Source of the DNA: Microbispora amethystogenes
GTDB taxonomy: Bacteria > Actinomycetota > Actinomycetes > Streptosporangiales > Streptosporangiaceae
Length of the DNA stretch: 64,000 nt
Direction: 5' to 3'
Assembly: GCF_016863015.1 (NCBI RefSeq)
Contig: NZ_BOOB01000017.1
Span: 1 to 64,000 of the forward strand
Under the pieces are notes generated by a model, which did not search any database, was not told the DNA's origin, and worked only from the letters and a program-made list of their open reading frames with translations. Position 1 is the first letter of the stretch, and each line of letters starts with the position of its first letter. This document shows positions 47,501 through 55,425 of the stretch, in pieces. The position numbers and the translations under genes were made by a program.

Positions 47501-47985
47501 CAGGTCTCGACGATCAGGGCGTCGGCCCCGCCGGCGATCAGGCCGGCCGCGTTGTCCCGGTAGGCGTCGCGCAGCGTCTCGTACGGCAGGTGGCCGAGCG
47601 TGGGGAGCTTCGTGCCGGGGCCCATCGAGCCGAGGACGAACCGGGGCCGGTCCGGCGTCGACCAGTGGTCGGCCCGCTCCCGGGCCAGCCGCGCGCCGGC
47701 CTCGGACAGTTCGAAGATGCGGTCCTCGATGCCGTACTCGCCGAGGGCCGCGCGGTTGGCGTTGAAGGTGTTGGTCTCGACGCAGTCGACACCCACCTCC
47801 AGGTACGCGTCGTGGACGGCACTCACGATGTCGGGACGGCTCACGTTGAGCACGTCGTTGCAGCCCTCGTGGCCCTGGAAGTCGTCAAGAGTGGGGTCGT
47901 AGGACTGCAGCATCGTCCCCATGGCCCCGTCGGCGATCAGAACTCGCTCGGACAGCACGGTACGGAAGGACGGTCTGCTGGTCAT
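44521..47985 (-). CDS. metH: Cobalamin-dependent methionine synthase MetH
   Basis: A 1154-residue four-module enzyme that moves a methyl group from methyl-tetrahydrofolate to homocysteine through cobalamin. The homocysteine module (about 1-310) has zinc cysteines in LNCATGP and GGCCGTTP. The pterin module (about 340-600) begins near IGERTNANGSKAF. The B12 module has DVHDIGKNLV, whose His binds cobalt, plus GLLVKSTVVM. The C-terminal activation module (about 900-1154) binds SAM and has CRYSFGYPACPNLEDQ. All modules are intact. No cobalamin riboswitch is recognisable in the 219-base gap upstream. Confidence 0.97.
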   Translation of the reverse strand: MTSRPSFRTVLSERVLIADGAMGTMLQSYDPTLDDFQGHEGCNDVLNVSRPDIVSAVHDAYLEVGVDCVETNTFNANRAALGEYGIEDRIFELSEAGARLARERADHWSTPDRPRFVLGSMGPGTKLPTLGHLPYETLRDAYRDNAAGLIAGGADALIVETCQDLLQVKAAVVGAKRAVEAAGRDVPIITQVTIETNGAMLLGSEIGAALTAIEPLGVDLIGLNCATGPAEMSEHLRYLARHARVPLSCMPNAGLPQLTSDGAYYPLSPGELADAHETFTRDYGLALVGGCCGTTPEHLRQVVERVGGRTRGERRPRPEAGAASLYQHVPFRQDTSYLAIGERTNANGSKAFREAMLAGNYEECVEIARAQARDGAHLLDLCVDYVGRDGVADMKELAFRFATASTLPIVLDSTEPAVLEAGLEMLGGRAVVNSVNYEDGDGPDSRFQKVMRLVREHGAAVVALTIDEEGQARTADWKVRVASRLIEDLVNNWGMRVEDIIVDCLTFPIATGQEETRRDGLETIEAIRELKRRYPTVQTTLGLSNVSFGLNPAARIVLNSVFLNECVNAGLDSAIVHASKILPMNRIPDEQRQVALDLVYDRRREGYDPLQRFMELYEGVDAASMKAGKAAELAGLPLWERLKRRIIDGERKGLEADLEEALTQRPALEIINDVLLDGMKVVGELFGSGEMQLPFVLQSAEVMKTAVAHLEPHMEKVEGSTKGRIVLATVKGDVHDIGKNLVDIILSNNGYDVVNLGIKQPVSAILEAAEEHRADVIGMSGLLVKSTVVMKENLEELNSRGLSSKFPVLLGGAALTRAYVEQDLADLYRGEVRYARDAFEGLRLMDAFMAVKRGEDGASLPPLRARRVKTGAVLARTAEEDVPARSDVAADAPVPVPPFLGDRVVKGIPLADYAAFLDERATFMGQWGLKAARGGDGPSYEELVETEGRPRLRMWLDRLQTENLLEAAVVYGYFPCVSEGDNLIILDEDGKERTRFTFPRQRRDRHLCLADFFRSRESGEVDVVGFQIVTMGNRVSEAAGELFAKDAYRDYLELHGLSVQLTEALAEYWHARVRSELGIGGDESLADMLKVNITGCRYSFGYPACPNLEDQVQVMELLDPGRIGVRLSEEFQLHPEQATSALVVHHPEAKYFNV

Positions 47986-48131
47986 GGAGCAAGACTATCG
48001 GCCCGCGGGCGGATCACCGATTCCGCGCGCGGAAAGAGAAAGACCGGTGGGGACGGGGGCGGGGCCTCTCCGCACCTTCGGACATCACCGCAGGCCGGGG
48101 CCGCGCCACGGGCGGGTGTGCCCGGCGAAGG

Positions 48132-48161
48132 TGACGGGCGGGGCCCCTCACCGAATAGTCT
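48132..48161 (+). promoter_or_regulatory. Candidate promoter of the PAC2 gene
   Basis: TGACGG (48132-48137) and TAGTCT (48156-48161) are 18 bases apart, giving a start near 48168 and a leader of about 37 bases. Pattern match only. Confidence 0.35.
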
Positions 48162-48204
48162 TGGAGTGAGCCATACTGCATAGGGCCAGTGAGGGAGGCG
48201 GCGC

Positions 48205-49059
48205 GTGATCGAGTTCGAAGGGCTCCCCGAGCTCGTCGACCCGGTGCTGATCGCCGCGTTCGAGGGGTGGAACGACGCCGGCGAGGCGTCCAGCGGTGTG
48301 CTCGCGCACCTCGAGGCCGAGTGGAAGGCCACGCCACTCGTGGAGCTGGACCCCGAGGACTACTACGACTTCCAGGTGACGCGGCCGGTGATCGAGCTCG
48401 GCGACGGCCTCACCCGCTCCGTCGTCTGGCCGACCACCCGGCTGCTGCTGGCCCGCCCGCCGGGCGCCAAGCGCGACGTGGTGCTGCTGCGCGGCATCGA
48501 GCCCAACATGCGGTGGCGCTCGTTCTGCGCGGAGCTCGTGGGGCTCTGCCACGACCTCGGCGTCGAGCTGGCGATCCTGCTCGGCGCGCTGCTCAACGAC
48601 TCGCCGCACACCCGCCCGGTGCCGATCACCGGCTCCGTGAGCGACCTCGGCATGGCCCGCGCGCTCAACCTGGAGCTGAACAAGTACGAGGGCCCCACCG
48701 GAATCGTCGGCGTGCTCCAGCACACCCTGGGCACGGCCGGGCTGCAGACCGTGTCCCTGTGGGCGTCGGTCCCCCACTACGTCGCCCAGCCGCCCAACCC
48801 CAAGGCGACGCTGGCGCTGCTGCGCCGCATCGAGGACATGCTCGACATCCCCATGCCGTACGGCGACCTGGCCGAGGAGGCGCGGGCCTGGGAGCACGGC
48901 GTGGACGAGCTCGCCGCGCAGGACACCGAGGTCGCCGAGTACGTCAGGGAGCTGGAGGAGCGCAAGGACGCCGCCGAACTCCCCGAGGCCAGCGGAGACG
49001 CGATCGCCGCCGAGTTCGAGCGCTACCTGCGCCGCCGCGACCGCGGCACCGACCGCTGA
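48205..49059 (+). CDS. PAC2-family protein
   Basis: A 284-residue protein of the PAC2 fold, the family of eukaryotic and archaeal proteasome-assembly chaperones. The start IEFEGLPELVDPVLIAAFEGWNDAGEASSGV is the family signature, and PNMRWRSFCAEL and LGALLNDSPHTRP follow. Actinobacterial members are widespread and their role is open; a few structural studies place them near but not in the proteasome. The gene is divergent from metH. GTG start with GGGAGGC upstream. Confidence 0.9.
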   Translation: MIEFEGLPELVDPVLIAAFEGWNDAGEASSGVLAHLEAEWKATPLVELDPEDYYDFQVTRPVIELGDGLTRSVVWPTTRLLLARPPGAKRDVVLLRGIEPNMRWRSFCAELVGLCHDLGVELAILLGALLNDSPHTRPVPITGSVSDLGMARALNLELNKYEGPTGIVGVLQHTLGTAGLQTVSLWASVPHYVAQPPNPKATLALLRRIEDMLDIPMPYGDLAEEARAWEHGVDELAAQDTEVAEYVRELEERKDAAELPEASGDAIAAEFERYLRRRDRGTDR

Positions 49060-49107
49060 CCCGGCCCAGGCCCCCGGCGGCGGGGTAGCCGCGCTGCCGG
49101 TACGCGT

Positions 49108-49680
49108 TCAGCGCCCCGGCCAGAACGGGTCCCGGCCGATGAAACCCAGCAGCCTGGTCTGGGCGTCGGCGTCGGCGGGCACCTCGACCCGGGCGCCGAA
49201 CTCCCCGGAGGAGCGCATGGCCTCCTCCATCCCCTCCATCCCGGCGAGGAGCAGGGCGCAGAAGCCGGGGTCCAGCCGGTCGTCCTGGCCCGTGGCCCGG
49301 GCCAGATCCCAGGTGTGCATGAACACGTCGGCGGTGTAGAACCGGTCGATCGCGCGGTCGAGAGGCAGGCTGCCGATGTGGGGATTGGCGAGCTCCCGGC
49401 GCTTCGTCTCGGGATCGTCCAGCACCGCCTGCACCCCGTCGCAGTGCACCTGCCACGCGGCGACCGGGTCCTCGTCCACGGACGGCCCACGAGGCAGGTC
49501 GACGCCGGCGCCCGAGGCGAGGAACGCGGGGAGCCATTCGGTCAGGTGCCGTACGACGTCGCGGGCGGCCCAGCCGTCGACCGGGGACGGCGCGTCCCAG
49601 GACCGGGCGCCGCGGACCCGCTCGGTGAACAGCCCGGCGACCTGCCGATGCCGCTCGGCGGGGTGGTCAGACAGCGTCAT
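49108..49680 (-). CDS. TIGR03086-family metal-binding protein (DinB/MDMPI fold)
   Basis: A 190-residue helical protein. DGWAARDVVRHLTEWLPAF and the later DVFMHTWDLARATGQD give the His residues (about H46, H127) that bind metal in the mycothiol-dependent maleylpyruvate isomerase-like/DinB fold. The C-terminal segment RLLGFIGRDPFWPG is the TIGR03086 hallmark. The ATG at 49680 overlaps the end of the SRPBCC gene by 14 bases, so it is third in an ArsR-SRPBCC-TIGR03086 operon. Confidence 0.88.
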   Translation of the reverse strand: MTLSDHPAERHRQVAGLFTERVRGARSWDAPSPVDGWAARDVVRHLTEWLPAFLASGAGVDLPRGPSVDEDPVAAWQVHCDGVQAVLDDPETKRRELANPHIGSLPLDRAIDRFYTADVFMHTWDLARATGQDDRLDPGFCALLLAGMEGMEEAMRSSGEFGARVEVPADADAQTRLLGFIGRDPFWPGR

Positions 49681-50161
49681 CGCCGAGCATCCTGTCCAGC
49701 TTCGCGTACCCCTCGTCGACACCGGCCTCCATGCCGCTGCGCAGCCACGCGTCGCGGCTCTCGAAGCTCTCGGTCAGCGACTGCGTCCGCAGCCGCGTCC
49801 GGCCGTCGCCCAGGTCCTCGAACCACAGCGTCTCCAGCGCGACTCCGTCGGGGTCGCCCTCGAACGTGAAGGTCTGCACGATGCGGTCCGGCCGTACCTC
49901 GTGGAAGCACCCGTGGAACCCGTACTCGACGCCGTCGTGCGTCGAGACGTACCGCCAGCTGCCGCCGGTGCGCGCGTCCCAGTGCTCGATCCGGGTGACC
50001 GTGGCGTCGGGACCCACCCACCGGGCGAACACCACGGGATCGGTGTGCGCGCGGAACAGCCGCTCGGGCGTCGCCGCGAAGTCACGACTCGTCCGGATCA
50101 CCGGCACGCTCGGGTCGCTTTCGATGGTCGTCTCCGTGATCCTGTCCATCCTCATCCCCAT
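49667..50161 (-). CDS. SRPBCC (AHSA1-type) protein
   Basis: A protein of about 164 residues with the START/Bet v 1-like fold. VIRTSRDFAATPERLFRAHTDPVVFARWVGPD opens the domain, and RTGGSWRYV and ESFESRDAWLRSGMEAGVDEGYAKLDRML close it; this is the AHSA1 group. Several in-frame starts exist (50161, 50155, 50149); GGAG favours 50161. It overlaps the ArsR gene by about 80 bases, a common arrangement in actinobacteria where ArsR and SRPBCC genes are coupled. Confidence 0.88.
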   Translation of the reverse strand: MGMRMDRITETTIESDPSVPVIRTSRDFAATPERLFRAHTDPVVFARWVGPDATVTRIEHWDARTGGSWRYVSTHDGVEYGFHGCFHEVRPDRIVQTFTFEGDPDGVALETLWFEDLGDGRTRLRTQSLTESFESRDAWLRSGMEAGVDEGYAKLDRMLGDDAV

Positions 50162-50480
50162 CCATCTCCGCCAGGACCGCCTCAAGACGGCGGTAGCGCC
50201 GCTCGACGCGGTCCCGGTGGCGCTCGATCCAGGTGTCCACCAGTGCGAAGGCGTCGGCCTCCAGGCGTACCGGCCGGGGTTGCGGCCCGCTCGGCCGGCT
50301 GACGAGCCCGGCGTCCTCCAGCACCCGCAGATGCTTGTAGACGGCCTGCAGCGTCATCCGGTACGGCTCGGCCAGCCGGCTCACGGTCGCGTCGCCCTCC
50401 GAGAGCCGGGCGACCATGTCACGCCGGGTCGGATCCGCGAGGGCCGCGAAGACCCGGGACAGCGCGTCCGTGACCCTCAC
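50082..50480 (-). CDS. ArsR-family transcriptional repressor
   Basis: A 132-residue winged-helix repressor. VFAALADPTRRDMVARLSEGDATVSRLAEPYRMTLQAVYKHLRVLEDAGLV is the DNA-binding domain (the recognition part is TLQAVYKHLRVLE). It has no metal-binding cysteines, so it is not a metal sensor of the usual kind. The tail is charged (MDGDEDGQDHGDDHRKR). The GTG at 50480 is five bases from a perfect palindrome, so the protein probably shuts off its own operon. Confidence 0.92.
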   Translation of the reverse strand: MRVTDALSRVFAALADPTRRDMVARLSEGDATVSRLAEPYRMTLQAVYKHLRVLEDAGLVSRPSGPQPRPVRLEADAFALVDTWIERHRDRVERRYRRLEAVLAEMDGDEDGQDHGDDHRKRPERAGDPDES

Positions 50481-50484
50481 CCCT

Positions 50485-50506
50485 CTTTCAACCCACTGGT
50501 TGAAAG
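50485..50506. promoter_or_regulatory. ArsR operator 1
   Basis: CTTTCAACC-CACT-GGTTGAAAG, a perfect 9+4+9 palindrome directly upstream of the ArsR GTG, overlapping the ribosome-binding stretch. Confidence 0.7.
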
Positions 50507-50533
50507 GACCCTAGGCCGCGCCCCGCCCCTCCG

Positions 50534-50549
50534 TCAACCGAGTGGTTGA
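50534..50549. promoter_or_regulatory. ArsR operator 2
   Basis: TCAACC-GAGT-GGTTGA, same core as operator 1 with 6-base arms; centres about 46 bases apart. Two sites suggest cooperative autorepression. It also lies upstream of the gap that precedes the convergent chelatase end. Confidence 0.6.
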
Positions 50550-50614
50550 AAGAGCAGTTCATACCGGAGAAGGCCGCCGCCGGAGAGCTGGCGGAACGGG
50601 AAGGAAAGACCGTC

Positions 50615-51328
50615 TCACCCCGCGAGGGCGGGCAGACCGGTGGGGTGGCGGCGGGTGAGGGCCTCGTCGAAGCGGGTCCAGACGAGGGCGGCGAGGTCGT
50701 CGTCCACGCCGAGGGGCGCGCTGACCAGGTCGGCCCCGGCGATCTCCAGGCGGTCGTGGAAGAAGCCGGGCGCGAGCAGGTAGGACGCGACGGCGACCCG
50801 CGGCGCGAGGCCCGACCGGGCCCGTTCCATCGCCTCGGCGACCGTCGGGGTGCCGGACGAGGCGAAGGCGGCGGTGACGGGACGCGACAGCCGTACGGAC
50901 AGCAGGCGCGCGGCGGCGCGGACGTCGTCCAGGGCGGCGGGGTCGGAGGACCCGGCCGCGCCGAGGATGACGGCGTCGCAGGGCCGCAGGCCGGCGGCGG
51001 CCAGGCGCCGCGCCAGCACCGAGGTCAGCAGCGGGTGCGGGCCGAGTTGGCCGGCGACGACCGCGTCGGGCCGGGTGCGGGCGACGACGGCCGGCAGGTC
51101 GATGTGCGCGTGGTATCCCCCGGCGAGGAGCATCGGGACCACGACGACCGGTCCCGGCGCCCCCGCGAGAACGTCGGCGAGCAGCGGCGAGCTGATCTCC
51201 AGGAACCCCAGCTCGGCCCGCGCGCCGGGCCGGGCCCGGCGCACCCGCGCCGCGAGCGACTCCATCACCGACTCCCAGTGCCCGCTGCGCGCGCCGTGCG
51301 CCGCCATCACCAGAGTTGGGGTCTCCAT
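50615..51328 (-). CDS. CbiX/SirB-type sirohydrochlorin chelatase-like protein
   Basis: A 237-residue protein with two CbiX-type repeats. Repeat 1 has the catalytic-type His in LVMAAHGARSGH (His11); the LLAGGYHAHIDLP segment carries further His residues. Such enzymes put iron or cobalt into sirohydrochlorin; here iron, for siroheme of the nitrite reductase, is the natural reading. GGAGGAG precedes the ATG. It is the last gene of the nitrate island, after the HemD-type regulator, with a 112-base gap. Confidence 0.85.
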   Translation of the reverse strand: METPTLVMAAHGARSGHWESVMESLAARVRRARPGARAELGFLEISSPLLADVLAGAPGPVVVVPMLLAGGYHAHIDLPAVVARTRPDAVVAGQLGPHPLLTSVLARRLAAAGLRPCDAVILGAAGSSDPAALDDVRAAARLLSVRLSRPVTAAFASSGTPTVAEAMERARSGLAPRVAVASYLLAPGFFHDRLEIAGADLVSAPLGVDDDLAALVWTRFDEALTRRHPTGLPALAG

Positions 51329-51440
51329 CTCGCACTCCTCCGCCCCGGGGCCCACAGGGCCTCCGCCGTCGTTCCCGCCGCCCAGCCGCCGCCTCACCGC
51401 ACGGGCCGCCTCACCACGGGCCGCCTCACCACGGGCCGCC

Positions 51441-52604
51441 TCACCGGTCGTCGCGGCCGCAGGCGAGGCGGTAGCCGCGCTTGACGACGGTCTCGACGAT
51501 GCCGGAGGGGCCGAGCGCCCGGCGCAGCCGGGTGATCGCCATCTCGACGGCGTGCTCGGCCGAGTCGCGGGAGGGCCCGCCGGGCAGCACGACCCGCAGG
51601 TCGGCGCGGCCCACCACGTGCCCGGGGCGCTCGGCGAGCCGCTTGAGCACGGCCATCGGGGCGGGCGGCAGCGGCTTGAGGTCGCCGTCGACCACCACGG
51701 CGTGGCCGCGGATCTCCAGCTCGTGGCCGCCCGCGACGAGCCGGGTGACCCCGCTCTCCGGCAGGTGTCGGGCGAGGGTCCGGGCGAGCGCGCCCAGGCG
51801 GGCCCGGTCGGGCTGGACGACCCGTACGCCCCGCTGGGTCAGCGGCCCGGCCGTGACCGGGCCGACGCAGGCCGCGACCACCCGGGTGTCGAACGCGGCG
51901 AGCAGAGCGTCCTCCAGCCCGTCGGCGCGGGCGGCGCCCAGCATGGCCAGCACGGCGGGCGCGCTGGTGAAGGCGACCGCGTCCACCGAGCCGGTGATGG
52001 CCTGGCTGATCAGGCGGCGCAGCGGCGAGGTGTCGCGGTAGGGCAGCCAGCGGTAGACGGGCACCTCGATGACGTCGGCCCCCGCCTCGCGCAGCGCGGC
52101 GACGAAGCCGTCCAGCGGCTCGCCGTGCAGCTGCACGGCGATGCGGCGGCCCCGCAGGTCCTGCGCGAGCAGGTACTCCTTGACCTCCTCGCACGACTCG
52201 GTGCCGGGCGTCCAGTAGTCCGCCAGCCCGGCCGCGCGCACGGCTCCCCTCGCCTTGGGGCCGCGGGCCAGCAGCCGGGCGCCGGCCAGGTGGGCGTTGA
52301 GGTCGGTGGACAGGCCCCAGCCCTCCGCGGCCGCCATCCAGCCGCGGAACCCCACGCCCGTGGTGACGACCACGTCGTCGATGGGCGCCTCCAGGCAGGC
52401 CCGGGTCGCGGCGAGCAGCCCGGTGTCCTCCGCCAGCGGCACGATGCGGATCGCGGGCGCCCGCACCACCCGGGCGCCCCGCCGTTCCAGGAGCGCCGAG
52501 AGCTCCTCGCTGCGGCGGGTCGCCGTCACCCCGATCGTGAACCCGGCCAGCGCGTCCGGCGCCGTCTCCAGGGTCATCGGGGCCTCCTCTAGCAGCGCGG
52601 TCAT
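51441..52604 (-). CDS. nnaR: HemD-like/winged-helix nitrate-assimilation regulator (NnaR-like)
   Basis: A 387-residue two-part protein. Residues 1-265 match uroporphyrinogen-III synthase (FTIGVTATRRSEELSALLERRGARVVRAP, then SVDAVAFTSAPAV). Residues 285-387 are an OmpR-type winged helix (MAVLKRLAERPGHVVGRADL, VEMAITRLRRALGPSG, VKRGYRL). This fusion is the architecture of NnaR, the activator of nitrate and nitrite assimilation genes in mycobacteria, Streptomyces and relatives. Its ATG overlaps the stop of nirD (ATGA), with GGAGGTGAG upstream. Whether the HemD part still makes tetrapyrrole is open. Confidence 0.85.
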   Translation of the reverse strand: MTALLEEAPMTLETAPDALAGFTIGVTATRRSEELSALLERRGARVVRAPAIRIVPLAEDTGLLAATRACLEAPIDDVVVTTGVGFRGWMAAAEGWGLSTDLNAHLAGARLLARGPKARGAVRAAGLADYWTPGTESCEEVKEYLLAQDLRGRRIAVQLHGEPLDGFVAALREAGADVIEVPVYRWLPYRDTSPLRRLISQAITGSVDAVAFTSAPAVLAMLGAARADGLEDALLAAFDTRVVAACVGPVTAGPLTQRGVRVVQPDRARLGALARTLARHLPESGVTRLVAGGHELEIRGHAVVVDGDLKPLPPAPMAVLKRLAERPGHVVGRADLRVVLPGGPSRDSAEHAVEMAITRLRRALGPSGIVETVVKRGYRLACGRDDR

Positions 52605-52957
52605 GCCACGCTCACCTCCACGGTTCCGTCCGTCACACGAATGGGATAGGTCGGCACGGCGACGCCGGGGTCGTCCACGCACACGCCGGTGACCAGTGAG
52701 AACACCTGCTTGTGCATGGGCGAGGCCACGGTCGGCTCGCCGCCCCGGGTGCCGACGATGCCCCGGCTCAGCACGTACGCCCCGCTGAAGGGATCGAAGT
52801 TGCCCAGGGCGTACAGGGCGCCGTCGAACGTGCGGAACACCGCGACCTGCATGGTGCCGACCAGCACGGCCGCGCCGCGCTCGGGGAGCAGGTCGGTGTA
52901 GGAGCAGACCGGGGTCCAGCGGTCGGTACGGGTCGCCGTCTCGTTGAGGATGGTCAT
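52601..52957 (-). CDS. nirD: Assimilatory nitrite reductase small subunit NirD
   Basis: A 118-residue protein with the Rieske-like fold of NirD: WTPVCSYTDLLPERGAAVLVG, VAVFRTFDGALYALGNFDPFSGAYVLSRGI, then PMHKQVFSLVTGVCVDDP. The Rieske His/Cys cluster ligands are absent, as usual for NirD. Its ATG overlaps the nirB stop and its stop overlaps the regulator start, so the three are translationally coupled. Confidence 0.95.
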   Translation of the reverse strand: MTILNETATRTDRWTPVCSYTDLLPERGAAVLVGTMQVAVFRTFDGALYALGNFDPFSGAYVLSRGIVGTRGGEPTVASPMHKQVFSLVTGVCVDDPGVAVPTYPIRVTDGTVEVSVA

Positions 52958-55425
52958 GAGCGCACTGCCTCCAGAGGAATCAGCACCGGCTTGATCTGGT
53001 CGCGTTCGGTCTCGAAGGAGATCGAGGGGTCGGGGATGCCCGGGGCGTTCACGAAGCTGACGAAGCGGCGCAGCTTGTCGGGGTCCTCGATGGCGGCGCG
53101 CCACTCGTCGACGTACGTGGCCACGTGCCGCTCCATCTGCGCGTCGAGGTCGGCGCAGATCCCGAGCGAGTCCTCCATGATCACCTCACGGAGGTAGCCG
53201 AGACCGCCGTCCAGGCCCTCCAGCCACGCGGCGGTGCGCTGCAGCCGGTCGGCGGTGCGGATGTAGAACATCAGGAACCGGTCGATGGTCCTGACCAGGT
53301 CGTCGGTGGACAGGTCGGCGGCCAGCAGGTCGGCGTGGCGGGGCGTGAAGCCGCCGTTGCCGCCGACGTACAGGTTCCAGCCCTGCTCGGTGGCGATGAC
53401 GCCGAAGTCCTTCGACCTGGCCTCGGCGCACTCGCGGGCGCATCCGGAGATGCCCGACTTGAGCTTGTGCGGCGAGCGCAGCCCGCGGTAGCGCAGCTCC
53501 AGCGCGATGGCCAGGCCGACCGAGTCCTGCACGCCGTACCGGCACCAGGTGGACCCGACGCACGACTTCACCGTGCGCAGGGCCTTGCCGTACGCGTGCC
53601 CGGACTCGAAGCCGGCGTCCACGAGGCGGCGCCAGATGGCGGGCAGCTGCTCGACCCGGGCCCCGAGCAGGTCGATGCGCTGCCCGCCGGTGATCTTCGT
53701 GTAGAGCCCGAAGTCACGGGCCACCTCGCCGATCACGATGAGCTTGTCCGGGGTGATCTCGCCGCCCGGGATGCGCGGGACCACCGAGTAGGTCCCGTTC
53801 TTCTGGATGTTGGCGAGGAAGTGGTCGTTGGTGTCCTGCAGCGTGGCCTGCTCGCCGTCGAGGATGTGGCCGCGGCCGAGGGAGGCGAGGATCGAGGCGA
53901 CCACCGGCTTGCAGATGTCGCAGCCGCGGCCCGTCCCGTGCTCGGCGATGAGCTGGGAGAACGTGGTGATCCCCCGCACGCTCACGATGTCGAACAGCTC
54001 GGCCCGGCTGTGGGCGAAGTGCTCGCAGAGCGCCTTGCCGACGTCGACGCCCGACTTCACCAGGATCTGCTTGAGCATCGGCACGCAGCTGCCGCAGGTG
54101 GTGCCGGCCCGGGTGCAGTCCTTGATGCCCTGCACGTCGGTCAGTCCCTTGTCGGCGATGGCCGCGCAGATCTTTCCCTTGGTGACGTTGTTGCAGGAGC
54201 AGACCTGGGCGTCGTCCGGCAGGTCGGTCGACGTGGTGCCCGCGCCCGCGAACAGCAGGTCGCTCGGCGCGCCGGGCAGCGGCCTGCCGACGAAGGGCCG
54301 CAGCGTGTTGTAGGGCCCCGCGTCGCCGACGCAGATGCCGCCGAGCAGGGTCGTGGCGTCGTCGCTGACGAACAGGCGCTTGTAGACGCCGGCGACCGGG
54401 TCCATGTAGGTGACGTCGAGCGCGCCCGACATGGCCCCGAACTGCGCCACCTCGACGCCGAGCAGTTTGAGCTTGGTGGACATGTCGGCGCCGGTGAAGG
54501 CGGCCGAGCCGCGCAGGATGCGGTCGGCGGCGACCTCGGCCTGGGCGAAGCACGGCGCGACCAGGCCGTAGACCATCCCGGCCGCCAGCGCGCACTCGCC
54601 GACCGCGTAGATGTGCTCGTCGGAGGTGCGCATGCCCTCGTCCACCACGATGCCGCCGCGCTCGCCGACCTCCAGGCCGCAGCCGCGCGCGAGCTCGTCG
54701 CGCGGCCGCACGCCCGCGGAGAAGACGACGACCTGGGCGTCGACGGCCTCGCCGTCCGGCCTGACCAGCGCGGCCACCCTGCCGTCCGGCCCGGCCTCGA
54801 TCGACCGGACCCCGGCGCCGGTGTGGACGGTGAGCCCGAGCGCCTCGATGTGGTTGCGCAGCACCGAGCCGCCGCCCTCGTCCACCTGGCGGGGCATCAG
54901 CCAGCCGCTCATCTCGACGACGTGGGTCTCCAGGCCGAGCCCGCGCAGGGCGTCGGCCGCCTCCAGGCCGAGCAGGCCGCCGCCGATGACCACCCCGGCG
55001 CGGGCGTCCCGCGACGCCTCCCTGATCGCGTCCAGGTCGTCGATGGTGCGGTAGACGAAGCAGCCCGGCAGGTCTTTGCCCGGCACCGGCGGCACGAACG
55101 GCGCCGACCCGGTGGCCAGCACCAGCACGTCGTACGGCTCGGTGTAGCCGGCGTCGGTGGTGACGGTGCGGGCGGCGCGGTCGACGGAGACCACCTTCAC
55201 GCCGGTCCGCAGGCTCACGCCGTCCGGCACCCGGTAGGTGAGGTCGTCCACGCTCTTGCCGCTGAGATAGGAGGTGAGCGCGACCCGGTCGTAGGCCGGG
55301 CGGGGCTCCTCCCCGAACACCGTGATCGTCCCGTCGAAGCCCCGCTCCACGAGCGTCTCGATCAGGCGGTGGGCGGTCGGTCCGTGTCCCGCCACGACGA
55401 GTCTCATGCCCGGACGTTCCCTCAT
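52954..55425 (-). CDS. nirB: Assimilatory nitrite reductase large subunit NirB
   Basis: An 823-residue cytoplasmic enzyme that reduces nitrite to ammonium with NAD(P)H. The FAD/NAD part (about 1-400) has VVAGHGPTAHRLIE, VLATGSAPFVP and VIGGGLLGLEAADAL. A BFD [2Fe-2S] domain follows (VCSCNNVTKGK...CTRAGTTCGSC). The C-terminal half binds siroheme and [4Fe-4S] through CVGSTWC-type and GCARECAE cysteines. The first codons MRERPG overlap the previous gene's stop; the conserved part starts at MRLVVAGHG. Confidence 0.96.
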   Translation of the reverse strand: MRERPGMRLVVAGHGPTAHRLIETLVERGFDGTITVFGEEPRPAYDRVALTSYLSGKSVDDLTYRVPDGVSLRTGVKVVSVDRAARTVTTDAGYTEPYDVLVLATGSAPFVPPVPGKDLPGCFVYRTIDDLDAIREASRDARAGVVIGGGLLGLEAADALRGLGLETHVVEMSGWLMPRQVDEGGGSVLRNHIEALGLTVHTGAGVRSIEAGPDGRVAALVRPDGEAVDAQVVVFSAGVRPRDELARGCGLEVGERGGIVVDEGMRTSDEHIYAVGECALAAGMVYGLVAPCFAQAEVAADRILRGSAAFTGADMSTKLKLLGVEVAQFGAMSGALDVTYMDPVAGVYKRLFVSDDATTLLGGICVGDAGPYNTLRPFVGRPLPGAPSDLLFAGAGTTSTDLPDDAQVCSCNNVTKGKICAAIADKGLTDVQGIKDCTRAGTTCGSCVPMLKQILVKSGVDVGKALCEHFAHSRAELFDIVSVRGITTFSQLIAEHGTGRGCDICKPVVASILASLGRGHILDGEQATLQDTNDHFLANIQKNGTYSVVPRIPGGEITPDKLIVIGEVARDFGLYTKITGGQRIDLLGARVEQLPAIWRRLVDAGFESGHAYGKALRTVKSCVGSTWCRYGVQDSVGLAIALELRYRGLRSPHKLKSGISGCARECAEARSKDFGVIATEQGWNLYVGGNGGFTPRHADLLAADLSTDDLVRTIDRFLMFYIRTADRLQRTAAWLEGLDGGLGYLREVIMEDSLGICADLDAQMERHVATYVDEWRAAIEDPDKLRRFVSFVNAPGIPDPSISFETERDQIKPVLIPLEAVRS

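Noticed and set aside
44548-48183. Open frame of 1211 codons on the plus strand over metH
   Set aside because: It is the antisense shadow of metH, with His/Val/Leu/Gly-rich composition and no domain; metH motifs are complete on the other strand.
47986-48204. Possible cobalamin or SAM riboswitch before metH
   Set aside because: No B12-box-like GCCACTG stretch or other recognisable riboswitch core was seen on the minus strand of this gap.
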